Source: Murdochiella sp. Marseille-P8839
GTDB lineage: Bacteria; Bacillota; Clostridia; Tissierellales; Peptoniphilaceae
DNA length: 64,000 nt
Direction of reading: 5' to 3'
Assembly (NCBI GenBank): GCA_019753405.1
Contig: JAIKLF010000004.1
Coordinates: 177,454-241,453 of the forward strand
In this document: one piece after another, positions 53,034 through 61,208 of the stretch
How the letters are laid out: each line of letters begins with the position of its first letter
Numbering within the stretch: the first letter of the stretch is position 1
Program-made: the position numbers and the translations under genes
Notes under the pieces: generated by a model
What the model was told of the DNA's origin: nothing
Seen by the model: the letters and a program-made list of their open reading frames with translations, nothing else
Database searches by the model: none

Positions 53034-54248
53034 CTATTCCCGCACTCTCCCCTTGTCGTCAATCATCTCCAACGTTTCCAGCGCCTCTTCCACAAGGGCC
53101 TCCACATCCAAGTGCCCTTCGTCTTCGAGAATCTGCTCCAGTGCCGGACGGGTATTGGGATGTTCCGGTGCGAAAAGAGAGCAGCAATCGTCATATGGCT
53201 CAATGGAAAGTTCGTAGGTGCCCAGATCTCGGGCAATATCAATAATCTCCGTTTTATCGGTCGCAATCAGAGGACGCAAAATGGGATGAAATGCGGCATT
53301 GTTGACGACATGGATGCCTTGCACGGTCTGGGAAGCGACCTGACCGAGACTTTCCCCAGTGATCAGTGCATGGTAGCCGAAACGCTCGCAGAGGCGATCG
53401 GCGATGCGCATCATCATGCGTCGCGATAAGAGCGTCGTATTCTTTTTTTGGCAATTTTGCGCAATCGCGGTATAAATCTTGACGAGATTAATCATATAGA
53501 GGCGCATAGGGCCGACAGAGCGCTCCAGTTGCGCCTTCAGACGTTTGGCCTTGTCCTGGGCACGCTCACTCGTGAATGGATAGGAATGAAAATGCACGCC
53601 TCCCAAGGCCAAACCGCGACGTGCCATTTCATATCCGGCAACGGGCGAATCGATGCCGCCGGATAAAAGTAGCAGCCCGCGACCGCCGGAGCCGGCAGGA
53701 AGTCCGCCCACGCCTTCATAACGCTCCACGGAAACAAAGGCATCTTCCCGAATCTCCACCGTCAGCGTGATCTGCGGATCGCGTACATCCACACGAAGAG
53801 AAGGAAAATCCGTCAACATCCAGTCCCCCACGGTCGCGGCAAAGTCCGGAGACGGGATGGGAAAGGTCTTGTTGCTGCGTTTCACTTTCACCTTAAAGGT
53901 TGGCGTTTTCTCGGCAGCCATTTCCGTCAGCTTTTGCTTCATCAATGTGCGACATGCCTCACGAATGGCGGCTTCTCCACAGGCTACACGCAGGTTAGGC
54001 GTAACGTAAAGAAGCCCGAATACGCGACGACAGGCCGCAACCGTTGCCGCCACATCCTCTTCGCGGACAACAAAAAACAATTTGCCGAATTGCTCAAATT
54101 CCTCCGCCACGTCGATATCCTGCAAAGCGCGGTGCAAATGCCGCTTGATCGCCGCAACAAACATCCCTCGATTTTTTCCTTTAAGCACCAGTTCCCCATA
54201 GGAAACCGAAACCACCGGTTGCATACCGATGTTTGTGTTTTCGTTCAT
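53034..54248 (-). CDS. thiI: tRNA 4-thiouridine synthase ThiI
   Basis: 404 residues. ThiI adenylates U8 of tRNA and transfers sulfur from the cysteine desulfurase. NFLD and THUMP domains (about 1-170) precede the PP-loop motif LLLLSGGIDSPVAGYEMARRG (about 190-205), followed by FHSYPFTSERAQDKAK. No rhodanese domain is present, the common short form in Bacillota. It overlaps the desulfurase gene by 4 bp, so the sulfur donor and acceptor are coupled. Confidence 0.97.
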   Translation of the reverse strand: MNENTNIGMQPVVSVSYGELVLKGKNRGMFVAAIKRHLHRALQDIDVAEEFEQFGKLFFVVREEDVAATVAACRRVFGLLYVTPNLRVACGEAAIREACRTLMKQKLTEMAAEKTPTFKVKVKRSNKTFPIPSPDFAATVGDWMLTDFPSLRVDVRDPQITLTVEIREDAFVSVERYEGVGGLPAGSGGRGLLLLSGGIDSPVAGYEMARRGLALGGVHFHSYPFTSERAQDKAKRLKAQLERSVGPMRLYMINLVKIYTAIAQNCQKKNTTLLSRRMMMRIADRLCERFGYHALITGESLGQVASQTVQGIHVVNNAAFHPILRPLIATDKTEIIDIARDLGTYELSIEPYDDCCSLFAPEHPNTRPALEQILEDEGHLDVEALVEEALETLEMIDDKGRVRE

Positions 54249-55450
54249 GCCTTTCCTCCTGTAATGCGACGAATTTGTTGAATGGAAAACGCCAGATGAT
54301 CAAAAAACGGATCCACCTCTTCTTCCCGATTTTCCCGCCCGAACGACAGGCGAACGGCTCCGTCGAGATACTTTTCCGGAAGATGAATTTCCTGGAGAAT
54401 ACGGCTGACCTTTCCCTTGCTGCAGGCCGATCCGGAAGAAAGGTACATTTCTTCTTTCTCCATAAAATGCAAAAGCACTTCCGCCTTCACGCCCGTAACG
54501 GCAAAATTCAGAATATAGGGGCTTCCATCCGTCGGACTGTTGATGTGAACCCCCGGCAGGGCTTCTGTCCGTTCACGTGCACGCTTCGCAATGGCTACCA
54601 CATGCGGATCATACGTTCCTTCCCGATGTGCCTCCATCTGTGCCAGCGCTTCGGCAAAGCCGAGAATATAGGGCACATTCTCCGTTCCGGATCGCCTGTT
54701 TAATTCCTGGCCTCCCCCGGTAAAAAGCGGTAACAGCGGCGTCCCCGGACGAACATAGAGCAGCCCGATGCCTTTCGGCGCATGAATTTTATGGCCGCTA
54801 GCCACATAGGCATCACAAGGAAGAGCAGAGAGACGAACCGGAAGCTTTCCCAGTGCCTGTGTCCCGTCCACCAAATAGAGTGCACGGGATTGATTTTTGA
54901 CGATCTTTCCCACTTGGTCCACCGGAAGAATCGTGCCCAACTCATTGTTGACGTGCATGACGGCAACCAGAAGCGTCTCTTCATCCACCAAGCGTTCCAC
55001 ATCGGAAAGGGATATCTCCCCCTCTTCATCGACGGGAAGAAAGCGCACGTCGATACCAAACGAAGAAAAAAGCATCGCCGTTTCATGTACCGCTGCATGT
55101 TCCACTGCGGTAAGGACGATATTGGCTTGTGGCGCGTCGTTCACACGATCGGCGTCAGAACACTCTGCACGTCCCACATGGCTGATTTGACGCTGAAGCG
55201 CTTGCATGAGGACGCTGCGCATTACGGTGTTGATTCCCTCCGTTGCACAGGACGTAAAAAGCAAACTTTTGGCAGGGACGCCGAGAATATCGGCCATTCG
55301 ACCACGCGCTTCCTCCATAACTTTTTCCGCCTGGAAGCCAAGGCGATGCAAGGAGGACGGGTTTCCCCATTGATATTGTAAGGCATCGATGACCACGTTC
55401 GCGACGTCCGGAAGGACAGGCGTTGTGGACGCATTATCAAAATAAATCAT
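54245..55450 (-). CDS. Cysteine desulfurase, NifS/IscS family
   Basis: 401 residues from ATG 55450, with AAAGGATTG before it. A PLP enzyme that takes sulfur from cysteine. YFDNASTTPV at the N-terminus, the PLP lysine in SGHKIHAPKGIGLLY, and the catalytic Cys loop SSGSACSKGK are clear. The coupled ThiI gene points to a role in tRNA thiolation (NifZ-like), although Fe-S assembly is not excluded. A -10-like TATAGT lies at 55479-55484 on the minus strand. Confidence 0.94.
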   Translation of the reverse strand: MIYFDNASTTPVLPDVANVVIDALQYQWGNPSSLHRLGFQAEKVMEEARGRMADILGVPAKSLLFTSCATEGINTVMRSVLMQALQRQISHVGRAECSDADRVNDAPQANIVLTAVEHAAVHETAMLFSSFGIDVRFLPVDEEGEISLSDVERLVDEETLLVAVMHVNNELGTILPVDQVGKIVKNQSRALYLVDGTQALGKLPVRLSALPCDAYVASGHKIHAPKGIGLLYVRPGTPLLPLFTGGGQELNRRSGTENVPYILGFAEALAQMEAHREGTYDPHVVAIAKRARERTEALPGVHINSPTDGSPYILNFAVTGVKAEVLLHFMEKEEMYLSSGSACSKGKVSRILQEIHLPEKYLDGAVRLSFGRENREEEVDPFFDHLAFSIQQIRRITGGKA

Positions 55451-55538
55451 ACAATCCTTTCCACGCAAAGATGCGTTGACTATACTGAAGACGGATGCTA
55501 CAAAAACGTTGCGTCATTCGCCGCGAACACGACTTCTC

Positions 55539-55576
55539 CCCTATGCTATACAAGATTCTTCCCTATTCTATACAAG
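55539..55576 (+). repeat. Tandem 16-bp direct repeat upstream of the YprB-like gene
   Basis: CCCTATGCTATACAAG (55539-55554) and CCCTATTCTATACAAG (55561-55576), one mismatch, 22 bp apart, i.e. about two helical turns. It is in the 217-bp divergent region between the desulfurase and the nuclease gene, with nothing else notable in the region. Likely a protein-binding site. Confidence 0.55.
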
Positions 55577-55667
55577 GAAGGAAGGGAGTGACAAGGTCAA
55601 CCGCGAGACGAAATCAAAACGATTTGTCCGCTAAAAAGAACACTCAAAACCATCGCAAGGAGTACTT

Positions 55668-56633
55668 ATGTTGCAAGTCATCCGAAAAAGTGAATCCTCA
55701 CCCCATATTGCGCCGGGGAGCGCCGTTCTGGATATTGAAACGACAGGGCTTCACAAAGCAACGGATGCCGTTTTTCTTATCGGTCTGCAAACCGCCGAAG
55801 AATTTCGCCAATGGCTGGCACCTTCGCGCGAGGAGGAAGGAGATTTGCTTGAGGTCGTGCGCCCATTTTTAGCCGATAAGACGCTCATCACCTATAACGG
55901 TGATCGCTTTGATCTACCGTTTTTACAGGAACGCTTTGCCGAACATGGCCTCTCGTTTCCATCGATTCTCTCTTGGGACTGGTTTGCCTATCTTCGACCG
56001 CGCCGCCTGTTTTTCCGTTTTCCCAACCTTCGTCTGCGTACTCTGGCACAAAGTGCGAGCCTGGTGCGTCAGGATCCGTACACCGGCGCCCAGATTGCGA
56101 CGTTCGCCAAGCATTTGGACGATCCGGAGGCAAAAGAAGCCGCTCTTTTGCACAACGAAGAAGATGTGCGCGAGCTCGCTCTCCTTCTTCCCTTTTTTTC
56201 CCGTCTTCAGCAACAGTTACAGCTGGAAACACCGATTCGCGCCTCGCTGGAGGCTTTTGAACAGAAAGGCGATCAAGCCGCGATACGGTATCACACGGAA
56301 GATCCCGCGCATCCGGAGTTGCATATGGACAACAGTTTCGGCTCTCTCCACTGGGTGGACCATGATCTATGTTGTATCGTTCCGACGCATCGCCTGGTTG
56401 CGGATTCGCCAAACAGCAATGCCCCTCCAATTTTTCCTTCTTCCGTAGATGTGCATTCTTCAGGGACAAAAGCACCTTCAGGCGACCTGCGCATCACTGC
56501 GGTCAGCCCGTCTTATGCCAAAGATTGCGCTGTACCGCCGCTTCCCGAGCCGTTTCTCACTCTTTCCTCCGCCGAGGGCGTTTTTGCCCGAAGCTGCCAT
56601 CAGCTCGTTCAGGATTTGTTTTCCCTACAATAA
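55668..56633 (+). CDS. YprB-like RNase H-fold exonuclease
   Basis: 321 residues. The RNase_H_2 (PF13482) fold is shown by VLDIETTGLHKATDAVFLIGL (DEDD motif I), LITYNGDRFDLPFLQERF (motif II) and LLHNEEDVRELALLL (motif III). Acidic residues in these three blocks bind the metal ions. The C-terminal 120 residues are unlike a classical YprB tail and have no recognised domain. Start has AAGGAG, in the same AAGGAGTACTTATG context as the MMPL gene. Substrate (DNA or RNA 3' ends) is unknown. Confidence 0.8.
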   Translation: MLQVIRKSESSPHIAPGSAVLDIETTGLHKATDAVFLIGLQTAEEFRQWLAPSREEEGDLLEVVRPFLADKTLITYNGDRFDLPFLQERFAEHGLSFPSILSWDWFAYLRPRRLFFRFPNLRLRTLAQSASLVRQDPYTGAQIATFAKHLDDPEAKEAALLHNEEDVRELALLLPFFSRLQQQLQLETPIRASLEAFEQKGDQAAIRYHTEDPAHPELHMDNSFGSLHWVDHDLCCIVPTHRLVADSPNSNAPPIFPSSVDVHSSGTKAPSGDLRITAVSPSYAKDCAVPPLPEPFLTLSSAEGVFARSCHQLVQDLFSLQ

Positions 56634-56673
56634 ACGTTGCGCTTCTTCGCTATTCCCCCCTTTTTATCGCAAA

Positions 56674-56700
56674 GAAAAATCCTACACCGAACGGTGTAGG
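56674..56700 (-). terminator. Terminator of the tRNA-Trp/tRNA-Ile unit
   Basis: CCTACACC-GAAC-GGTGTAGG hairpin (56681-56700) then ATTTTTC on the minus strand, 8 bp past tRNA-Ile. Confidence 0.85.
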
Positions 56701-56707
56701 ATCTCTA

Positions 56708-56781
<74 letters not shown>

Positions 56782-56785
56782 ATAA

Positions 56786-56857
56786 CAGGGGCAAGAGGAC
56801 TCGAACCCCCGACATTCGGTTTTGGAGACCGACGTTCTACCACTGAACTATGCCCCT
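56786..56857 (-). tRNA. tRNA-Trp (CCA)
   Basis: 72 nt, acceptor AGGGGCA/TGCCCCT, anticodon loop CTCCAAA with anticodon CCA. It lies 4 nt upstream of tRNA-Ile in the same transcript. Confidence 0.95.
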
Positions 56858-56909
56858 TTGCCGATCAAGAGGAGTCTCTTAACCAGTGCTCATTTGCATT
56901 GACCGATAT

Positions 56910-56938
56910 AGTATACCAAAAAGGATGGCGGCATGCAA
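56910..56938 (-). promoter_or_regulatory. Promoter of tRNA-Trp/tRNA-Ile
   Basis: TTGCAT (56933-56938), 17-bp spacer, TATACT (56910-56915) on the minus strand, about 45 bp before tRNA-Trp. Confidence 0.65.
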
Positions 56939-56985
56939 GGCAAAATGGACTTTTTTCCTCTTTCTCGTATGACGAACGATTGCGA

Positions 56986-57225
56986 CTAACGATTGCTGTC
57001 CAGTTCCTCCAATTCGCGCGCCACATCGCCGATGGTGTGGAGGTTGACCAGCACGTCATCATCAATTTGAATATCAAATTCGTCTTCAATGTTCATGACC
57101 ATCTCGACCAGATCCAGAGAATCTGCATCCAGATCATTGACGATATCCGTCTGGGCATTCAGCTTCTCTTTCGGCACTTCGAGATTCTTGGAAATGAGAT
57201 CAATGACGGTTTCCAAATAATCCAT
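56986..57225 (-). CDS. acpP: Acyl carrier protein
   Basis: 79 residues, highly acidic. Ser36 in DLDADSLDLVEM takes the 4'-phosphopantetheine arm that carries fatty acids in type II synthesis. Start 57225 has GAAGGAGGAG before it and a consensus-like promoter at 57263-57291. No other fab gene is nearby, so acpP stands alone here. Confidence 0.96.
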   Translation of the reverse strand: MDYLETVIDLISKNLEVPKEKLNAQTDIVNDLDADSLDLVEMVMNIEDEFDIQIDDDVLVNLHTIGDVARELEELDSNR

Positions 57226-57262
57226 GGCTCCTCCTTCAAAACGCATCCGCGATAACACCCGT

Positions 57263-57291
57263 ATTTTACGAACTTCCTATCGCCTTGTCAA
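57263..57291 (-). promoter_or_regulatory. acpP promoter
   Basis: TTGACA (57286-57291), 17-bp spacer, TAAAAT (57263-57268) on the minus strand, 38 bp before the start. Confidence 0.8.
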
Positions 57292-57321
57292 GCGCATGCT
57301 CGTTATGTCTGACATTGTCGG

Positions 57322-58209
57322 CTAATCTTCGCGTTTTTTGCCCCAGAAGAAGACGGCCACGGTTCCCGGCCCCGTATGGCTACCGATGGTTGTTCCAATG
57401 CTGTTGATTTCAACCTTGCCGCGAAGATGCGGAAAACGCTCTTCAATCTGTCGCGCAACCTCTTGCGCATCTTCTAAACAGCCAGAATTGGAGACATAGC
57501 ACTTTTCGGCATATTCCGTTCCGTTATCCGCAAGCTGTGCCATTTTATCGACTACAACTTTGAATACTTTTCGCTTGGTACGAATCTTTTCGCGCACGAT
57601 CAGGCGACCGCAGTAATCCATATTCAACAACGGACAAATGTTGAGCATCTGGCCGATGGTGCCGGCAGCCTTGGAAATTCTTCCCCCCTTAATATAGAAC
57701 GTGAGATCCATGGAAAAAAACCAGTGATGCACGCGCAGCTTATTCTCTTCCGTCCAATGGTACAGGTCGTCGATGGACATCCCCTGATCGCGCAGGTGCG
57801 CTATGGTATCCAGCAACAAACCATATCCCGACGAAGCGCCCAATGAATCCACGATGTACAATTTTCGTTCCGGGAACTCACTAAGCAGAATTTCTTTCGC
57901 CAGATTCGCTGAATTCATGACGCCCGTAATGCCGGACGAAAGGCAGACATGAAGCACGTCGAACCCCTGTTCCAGAAAAGGCCGAAAGTAGGCGACGAAT
58001 TCTTCAACATTAATTTGCGACGTCTTCGTTTCGGCGCCATCCGCCATGCGCTGGTAAAACTCGGAATACGAAATGCTTTCTCCCAAGTCGTCGACATAGG
58101 TCACGCCGTCCATTTGGTATTGATAGCAAATATACTTCACGCCGATCGCATCAAAATGCGCCTTGGAAAGATCCGCTGTGGTACTTCCGCTTACAATATA
58201 CTTCGCCAT
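57322..58209 (-). CDS. DegV-family fatty-acid-binding protein
   Basis: 295 residues. DegV (FakB-type) proteins hold a fatty acid for phosphorylation by FakA. IVSGSTTADL at the start, VCLSSGITGVMNSANLAKE in the middle and GKVEINSIGTTIGSHTGPGTVAVFF at the end are conserved. The position beside acpP suits a lipid role. AGGGAG-type ribosome site precedes the ATG. Confidence 0.92.
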   Translation of the reverse strand: MAKYIVSGSTTADLSKAHFDAIGVKYICYQYQMDGVTYVDDLGESISYSEFYQRMADGAETKTSQINVEEFVAYFRPFLEQGFDVLHVCLSSGITGVMNSANLAKEILLSEFPERKLYIVDSLGASSGYGLLLDTIAHLRDQGMSIDDLYHWTEENKLRVHHWFFSMDLTFYIKGGRISKAAGTIGQMLNICPLLNMDYCGRLIVREKIRTKRKVFKVVVDKMAQLADNGTEYAEKCYVSNSGCLEDAQEVARQIEERFPHLRGKVEINSIGTTIGSHTGPGTVAVFFWGKKRED

Positions 58210-58247
58210 TTTTTCTCCCTTGCTATCTCTTTACTCGACAATCGAAG

Positions 58248-59195
58248 TTAGTCTAACGGTTCGATGTAGAAACGCCCCTCCAATTCTTCCGAATCGAAGA
58301 TGTTCATAAAGACCGTTTGCTCCGTTTCCTTCAGATAACGCTTGATGACCGGCATGTCCGTCTTGCTGACCACGATGTAAATCAAATAGCGCGGTTCCTG
58401 ACTGAAATTGCCGACACCCTCAAAAATCGTCACGCCGTGATTCGTCAGACGCTGCAAATCCGTAGCGATCGGCTCGCATTCATTGGCAATAATGAAGAGC
58501 GTTTTTCGCTGGTAACGGGCATGCAGACGATTGACCAGTATGGTGGAGCCAAACTGAAAGGCCATCGAATACATTGCTGCTTCCGCACCGAAGAGCGCTC
58601 CGGAGATGAGGAGTACCACAACGTTAAACATGAAAATATAATTCCAGGTGGCAATATTGTACTTCGTAGAGGCGATCATGGCAATGAAGTCCGTTCCGCC
58701 TCCGCTCGCATTCGCATTCAAAGCCACCGCTGCGGAAATGCCGTTAAACGCCGCGCCGAAGATGACGTTAAGCACCGGATCGGTGGTGAAAGCGAATTTT
58801 GGCAACAGGTCTACAAAGAGCGAAAAAGCAATGATGTAGACAATAGAAAATGCAAAAAACTTCCTTCCGACGATGAAAAAAGCCAGTATCGCCGGCAAAA
58901 TATTCAGAGCGATATTGAGCACGGCAAACGAGATATGCCAGCCGAAAAAGGACTGAAAAATGTTTTGAAGCAATAGTGAAACGCCGCCAAAGCCGCCCGG
59001 AAGCATGCCGGAAGGATGGAGAAACACATTGACGCTGAAAGCGCAGAGAAACGCCGCAAGCAACACCTTAAAAAGGCGCCAGCCGTCCTTCTGGATCGTT
59101 TCTCGAAACGGACCAAACATTTCAAACAGTGCACGGGCGGTCAGTTTTTCTTTCTTTTTTTCGTTAACCGGGATCGTCTTCTTATCCTTCGTCAT
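58248..59195 (-). CDS. YitT-family membrane protein (DUF161/DUF2179)
   Basis: 315 residues. A cytoplasmic basic N-terminus, five to six membrane helices (about 37-225; first block FKVLLAAFLCAFSVNVF with the HPSGMLPGGFGGVSLL motif), then a cytoplasmic DUF2179 domain (about 235-315, FEGVGNFSQEPRYLIYIVVSKTDM). Widespread in Bacillota; function unproven. It overlaps folA by 14 bp. Confidence 0.9.
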   Translation of the reverse strand: MTKDKKTIPVNEKKKEKLTARALFEMFGPFRETIQKDGWRLFKVLLAAFLCAFSVNVFLHPSGMLPGGFGGVSLLLQNIFQSFFGWHISFAVLNIALNILPAILAFFIVGRKFFAFSIVYIIAFSLFVDLLPKFAFTTDPVLNVIFGAAFNGISAAVALNANASGGGTDFIAMIASTKYNIATWNYIFMFNVVVLLISGALFGAEAAMYSMAFQFGSTILVNRLHARYQRKTLFIIANECEPIATDLQRLTNHGVTIFEGVGNFSQEPRYLIYIVVSKTDMPVIKRYLKETEQTVFMNIFDSEELEGRFYIEPLD

Positions 59196-59712
59196 GCACG
59201 CCGTCCTTTCCCTTCACGCGTTGAAAATGACGGATTACCCAACGTTTTCCGTGGTGTTCTCCTTCGCCCAGTTCGTCCACAAACCGAAATTCCGGGCTTT
59301 CATCCAGATTCGGAATCCACGTATCCGCTTCGGCATATTCTTCATCCAATTGCGTCAGAATCACTTCGTCGATCTCCGTCCACAGCGTTTTGACGAGGCC
59401 GCCCCCGCCGATATGAAATACTTTCCGCGATCCGTCTCCATTCACCTCACGAAGCAATGCCTTGAGTTCTTCCGGGCTATGTACTACACGCAGTCCGTCC
59501 ATTTCTTCCCGTTCTCCGCGCGTCAGGACAATATTCAAGCGCCCGGGTAATGGCTTGCCGCCGGGAAGGGAATCCAGCGTTTTTCTTCCCATTACAACGA
59601 TATTTCCCGTGGTCGTCTCCTTAAAATGGCGCAAGTCCGCCGGAATATGAAACAGCATATCGCCCCGGTAGCCGATGGCATAACGTCGATCACATGCAAT
59701 GAGCAGTATCAT
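59182..59712 (-). CDS. folA: Dihydrofolate reductase
   Basis: 176 residues from ATG 59712 with AGGAGGAACC. Folate-site motifs: LLIACDRRYAIGYRGDMLFHIPADLRHFKETT, then GNIVVMGRKTLDSLPGGKPLPGRLNIVLTR and FHIGGGGLVKTLW. The Asp in IPADLRHFK is the expected catalytic acid. Presence beside ThyX elsewhere in the window means dTMP synthesis does not depend on it as strictly as with ThyA. A possible promoter is at 59821-59848. Confidence 0.95.
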   Translation of the reverse strand: MILLIACDRRYAIGYRGDMLFHIPADLRHFKETTTGNIVVMGRKTLDSLPGGKPLPGRLNIVLTRGEREEMDGLRVVHSPEELKALLREVNGDGSRKVFHIGGGGLVKTLWTEIDEVILTQLDEEYAEADTWIPNLDESPEFRFVDELGEGEHHGKRWVIRHFQRVKGKDGVHDEG

Positions 59713-59787
59713 GGTTCCTCCTGTTGTCGTTTCGTCCTGTTCGGTTCTATCATACCCTGACACGCCGCTTTTTTCTCCTTCTTCACA

Positions 59788-59811
59788 ATAAAAAAGCCCG
59801 GCCGAAGCCGA
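59788..59811 (-). terminator. Second, proximal terminator-like hairpin before folA
   Basis: CGGC-TTCG-GCCG stem followed by GGGCTTTTTT on the minus strand. It shares about 20 bases with the terminator at 59872-59900, so they may be a duplication. Confidence 0.55.
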
Positions 59812-59820
59812 TGGCAATCG

Positions 59821-59848
59821 ATTATGCGAACACGCTATGTATTGTCTA
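59821..59848 (-). promoter_or_regulatory. Possible folA promoter
   Basis: TAGACA (59843-59848), 16-bp spacer, CATAAT (59821-59826) on the minus strand. It lies between the two terminators, so the proximal hairpin would have to be read through. Confidence 0.3.
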
Positions 59849-59871
59849 TCCTCGCCGGATGCGCAGCAACG

Positions 59872-59900
59872 AAAAAAGCCCGACCGAAGCCGGGCCTTTC
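59872..59900 (-). terminator. Terminator of the 12-tRNA array
   Basis: GCCCG/CGGGC stem (59878-59882, 59891-59895) with T6 on the minus strand, directly after tRNA-Phe. Confidence 0.8.
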
Positions 59901-59904
59901 GTAG

Positions 59905-59977
59905 TGCCCAGAGCAGGAATTGAACCAGCGACACAAGGATTTTCAGTCCTTTGCTCTACCGACTGAGCTATCTGGGC
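59905..59977 (-). tRNA. tRNA-Phe (GAA)
   Basis: 73 nt, acceptor GCCCAGA/TCTGGGC, anticodon loop CTGAAAA. Last gene of the array. CCA not encoded. Confidence 0.96.
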
Positions 59978-60081
59978 ATAATCATCTTTCAATACGAAAT
60001 ACAGTATATATTAAGTTGTTGTGCGCTACCACCCCAACGGATAGCGAAGGAGCACCCCAAAGGGGCGAAGTGGTCAATCTT

Positions 60082-60155
60082 TGGGCCATCAGGGACTCGA
60101 ACCCGGGACAAACCGGTTATGAGCCGGCTGCTCTAACCAACTGAGCTAATGGCCC
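60082..60155 (-). tRNA. tRNA-Met (CAT)
   Basis: 74 nt, acceptor begins GGGCC and pairs fully, anticodon loop CTCATAA. The complete first acceptor pair argues for an elongator type rather than initiator, though tRNA-Ile2 (lysidine-modified CAT) is not excluded. The 104-nt gap before tRNA-Phe holds nothing recognised. Confidence 0.88.
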
Positions 60156-60161
60156 GAACAT

Positions 60162-60250
60162 CGGAGAAGGAGGGATTCGAACCCTCGCACCGTTCATCAC
60201 GGTCTACTCCCTTAGCAGGGGAGCCCCTTGAGCCACTTGGGTACTTCTCC
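60162..60250 (-). tRNA. tRNA-Ser (GCT)
   Basis: 89 nt with a long variable arm, acceptor GGAGAAG/CTTCTCC, anticodon loop CTGCTAA. Confidence 0.95.
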
Positions 60251-60253
60251 GAA

Positions 60254-60342
60254 TGGCGGAGAGAGAGGGATTCGAACCCCCGTGAGCTTGCGCCCTAACG
60301 GTTTTCAAGACCGCCCCGTTATGACCACTTCGGTATCTCTCC
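60254..60342 (-). tRNA. tRNA-Ser (TGA), CCA encoded
   Basis: 89 nt including an encoded 3' CCA, the only one in the window. Long variable arm, acceptor GGAGAGA/TCTCTCC, anticodon loop CTTGAAA. Confidence 0.95.
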
Positions 60343-60347
60343 AAAGC

Positions 60348-60420
60348 TGACCCATCGGGGATTCGAACCCCGGACACCCTGATTAAAAGTCAGGTGCTCT
60401 ACCGACTGAGCTAATGGATC
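60348..60420 (-). tRNA. tRNA-Lys (TTT)
   Basis: 73 nt, acceptor GATCCAT/ATGGGTC with one T-G pair, anticodon loop CTTTTAA. Confidence 0.95.
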
Positions 60421-60423
60421 ATA

Positions 60424-60497
60424 CTGGGGTAGCAGGACTCGAACCTGCGAAATGCTAGAGTCAGAGTCTAGTGCCTTACCGACTTGGCTATACCCCA
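60424..60497 (-). tRNA. tRNA-Gln (CTG)
   Basis: 74 nt, acceptor TGGGGTA/TACCCCA, anticodon loop CTCTGAC. A near-copy of the neighbouring tRNA-Gln (TTG), so probably a tandem duplication with anticodon change. Confidence 0.92.
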
Positions 60498-60521
60498 TCA
60501 TACAACGTATTCACTTATGAA

Positions 60522-60594
60522 CTGGGGTAGCAGGATTCGAACCTACGAAATGCCAGAGTCAAAGTCTGGTGCCTTACCGCTTGGCTATACCCCA
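60522..60594 (-). tRNA. tRNA-Gln (TTG)
   Basis: 73 nt, acceptor TGGGGTA/TACCCCA, anticodon loop CTTTGAC. One base shorter in the D loop than the CTG copy. Confidence 0.95.
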
Positions 60595-60598
60595 TTAA

Positions 60599-60672
60599 CG
60601 CGCCCACGAGGATTCGAACCTCGGACACACGGCTTAGAAGGCCGTTGCTCTATCCAACTGAGCTATGGGCGC
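60599..60672 (-). tRNA. tRNA-Arg (TCT)
   Basis: 74 nt, acceptor GCGCCCA/TGGGCGC, anticodon loop CTTCTAA. An 89-nt gap to tRNA-Thr upstream contains no feature I recognise. Confidence 0.95.
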
Positions 60673-60761
60673 ATAACCGGGCCCTGCCGGATCTCGGCTC
60701 ATCCCTATGCCCAACGTCTTTTGGTGACAAATCGGAACATTTTCGTGTTCGCGCCATCAAA

Positions 60762-60834
60762 AGCTGGTGAAAGGACTTGAACCCTCAACCTACTGATTAC
60801 AAGTCAGTTGCTCTACCGATTGAGCTACACCAGC
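60762..60834 (-). tRNA. tRNA-Thr (TGT)
   Basis: 73 nt, acceptor GCTGGTG/CACCAGC, anticodon loop CTTGTAA. Confidence 0.95.
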
Positions 60835-60861
60835 ATTTTCCCCGCTTTCGCAAAGGAAAAA

Positions 60862-60935
60862 CGACCCGGATGGGCTTCGAACCCACGACCTCCAGCGTGA
60901 CAGGCTGGCATTCTAACCATCTGAACTACCGGGCC
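60862..60935 (-). tRNA. tRNA-Asp (GTC)
   Basis: 74 nt, acceptor GGCCCGG/CCGGGTC, anticodon loop CTGTCAC. Confidence 0.95.
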
Positions 60936-60948
60936 AGAAATGGACGGA

Positions 60949-61021
60949 TGGGCGCTACAGGGCTCGAACCTGTGACCCCCTGCTTGTAAGGCAGATGCTC
61001 TCCCAGCTGAGCTAAGCGCCC
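60949..61021 (-). tRNA. tRNA-Val (TAC)
   Basis: 73 nt, acceptor GGGCGCT/AGCGCCC, anticodon loop CTTACAA. Confidence 0.95.
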
Positions 61022-61027
61022 ATAAAT

Positions 61028-61099
61028 TGACCCTACCCGGATTCGAACCGGGGATACCGCCGTGAAAGGGCGATGTCTTAACCGCTTGACCATAGGGCC
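61028..61099 (-). tRNA. tRNA-Glu (TTC)
   Basis: 72 nt, acceptor GGCCCTA/TAGGGTC, anticodon loop CTTTCAC. First gene of the array, 20 nt from its promoter. Confidence 0.95.
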
Positions 61100-61118
61100 A
61101 CATAAAAGTTACTAAAAC

Positions 61119-61147
61119 AGTATAGCAAGGCAGTTGCACCTTGTCAA
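61119..61147 (-). promoter_or_regulatory. Promoter of the 12-tRNA array
   Basis: TTGACA (61142-61147), 17-bp spacer, TATACT (61119-61124) on the minus strand. Confidence 0.85.
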
Positions 61148-61208
61148 AGTTTTTTTATGACGTGCAGTACTTTTCTTTCTCTCTCGTTTTCTCTCTTGTG
61201 CGTGAAAC

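Noticed and set aside
60673..60761. Spacer between tRNA-Arg and tRNA-Thr as a decayed tRNA
   Set aside because: I could not fold a cloverleaf; only scattered GC-rich bases.
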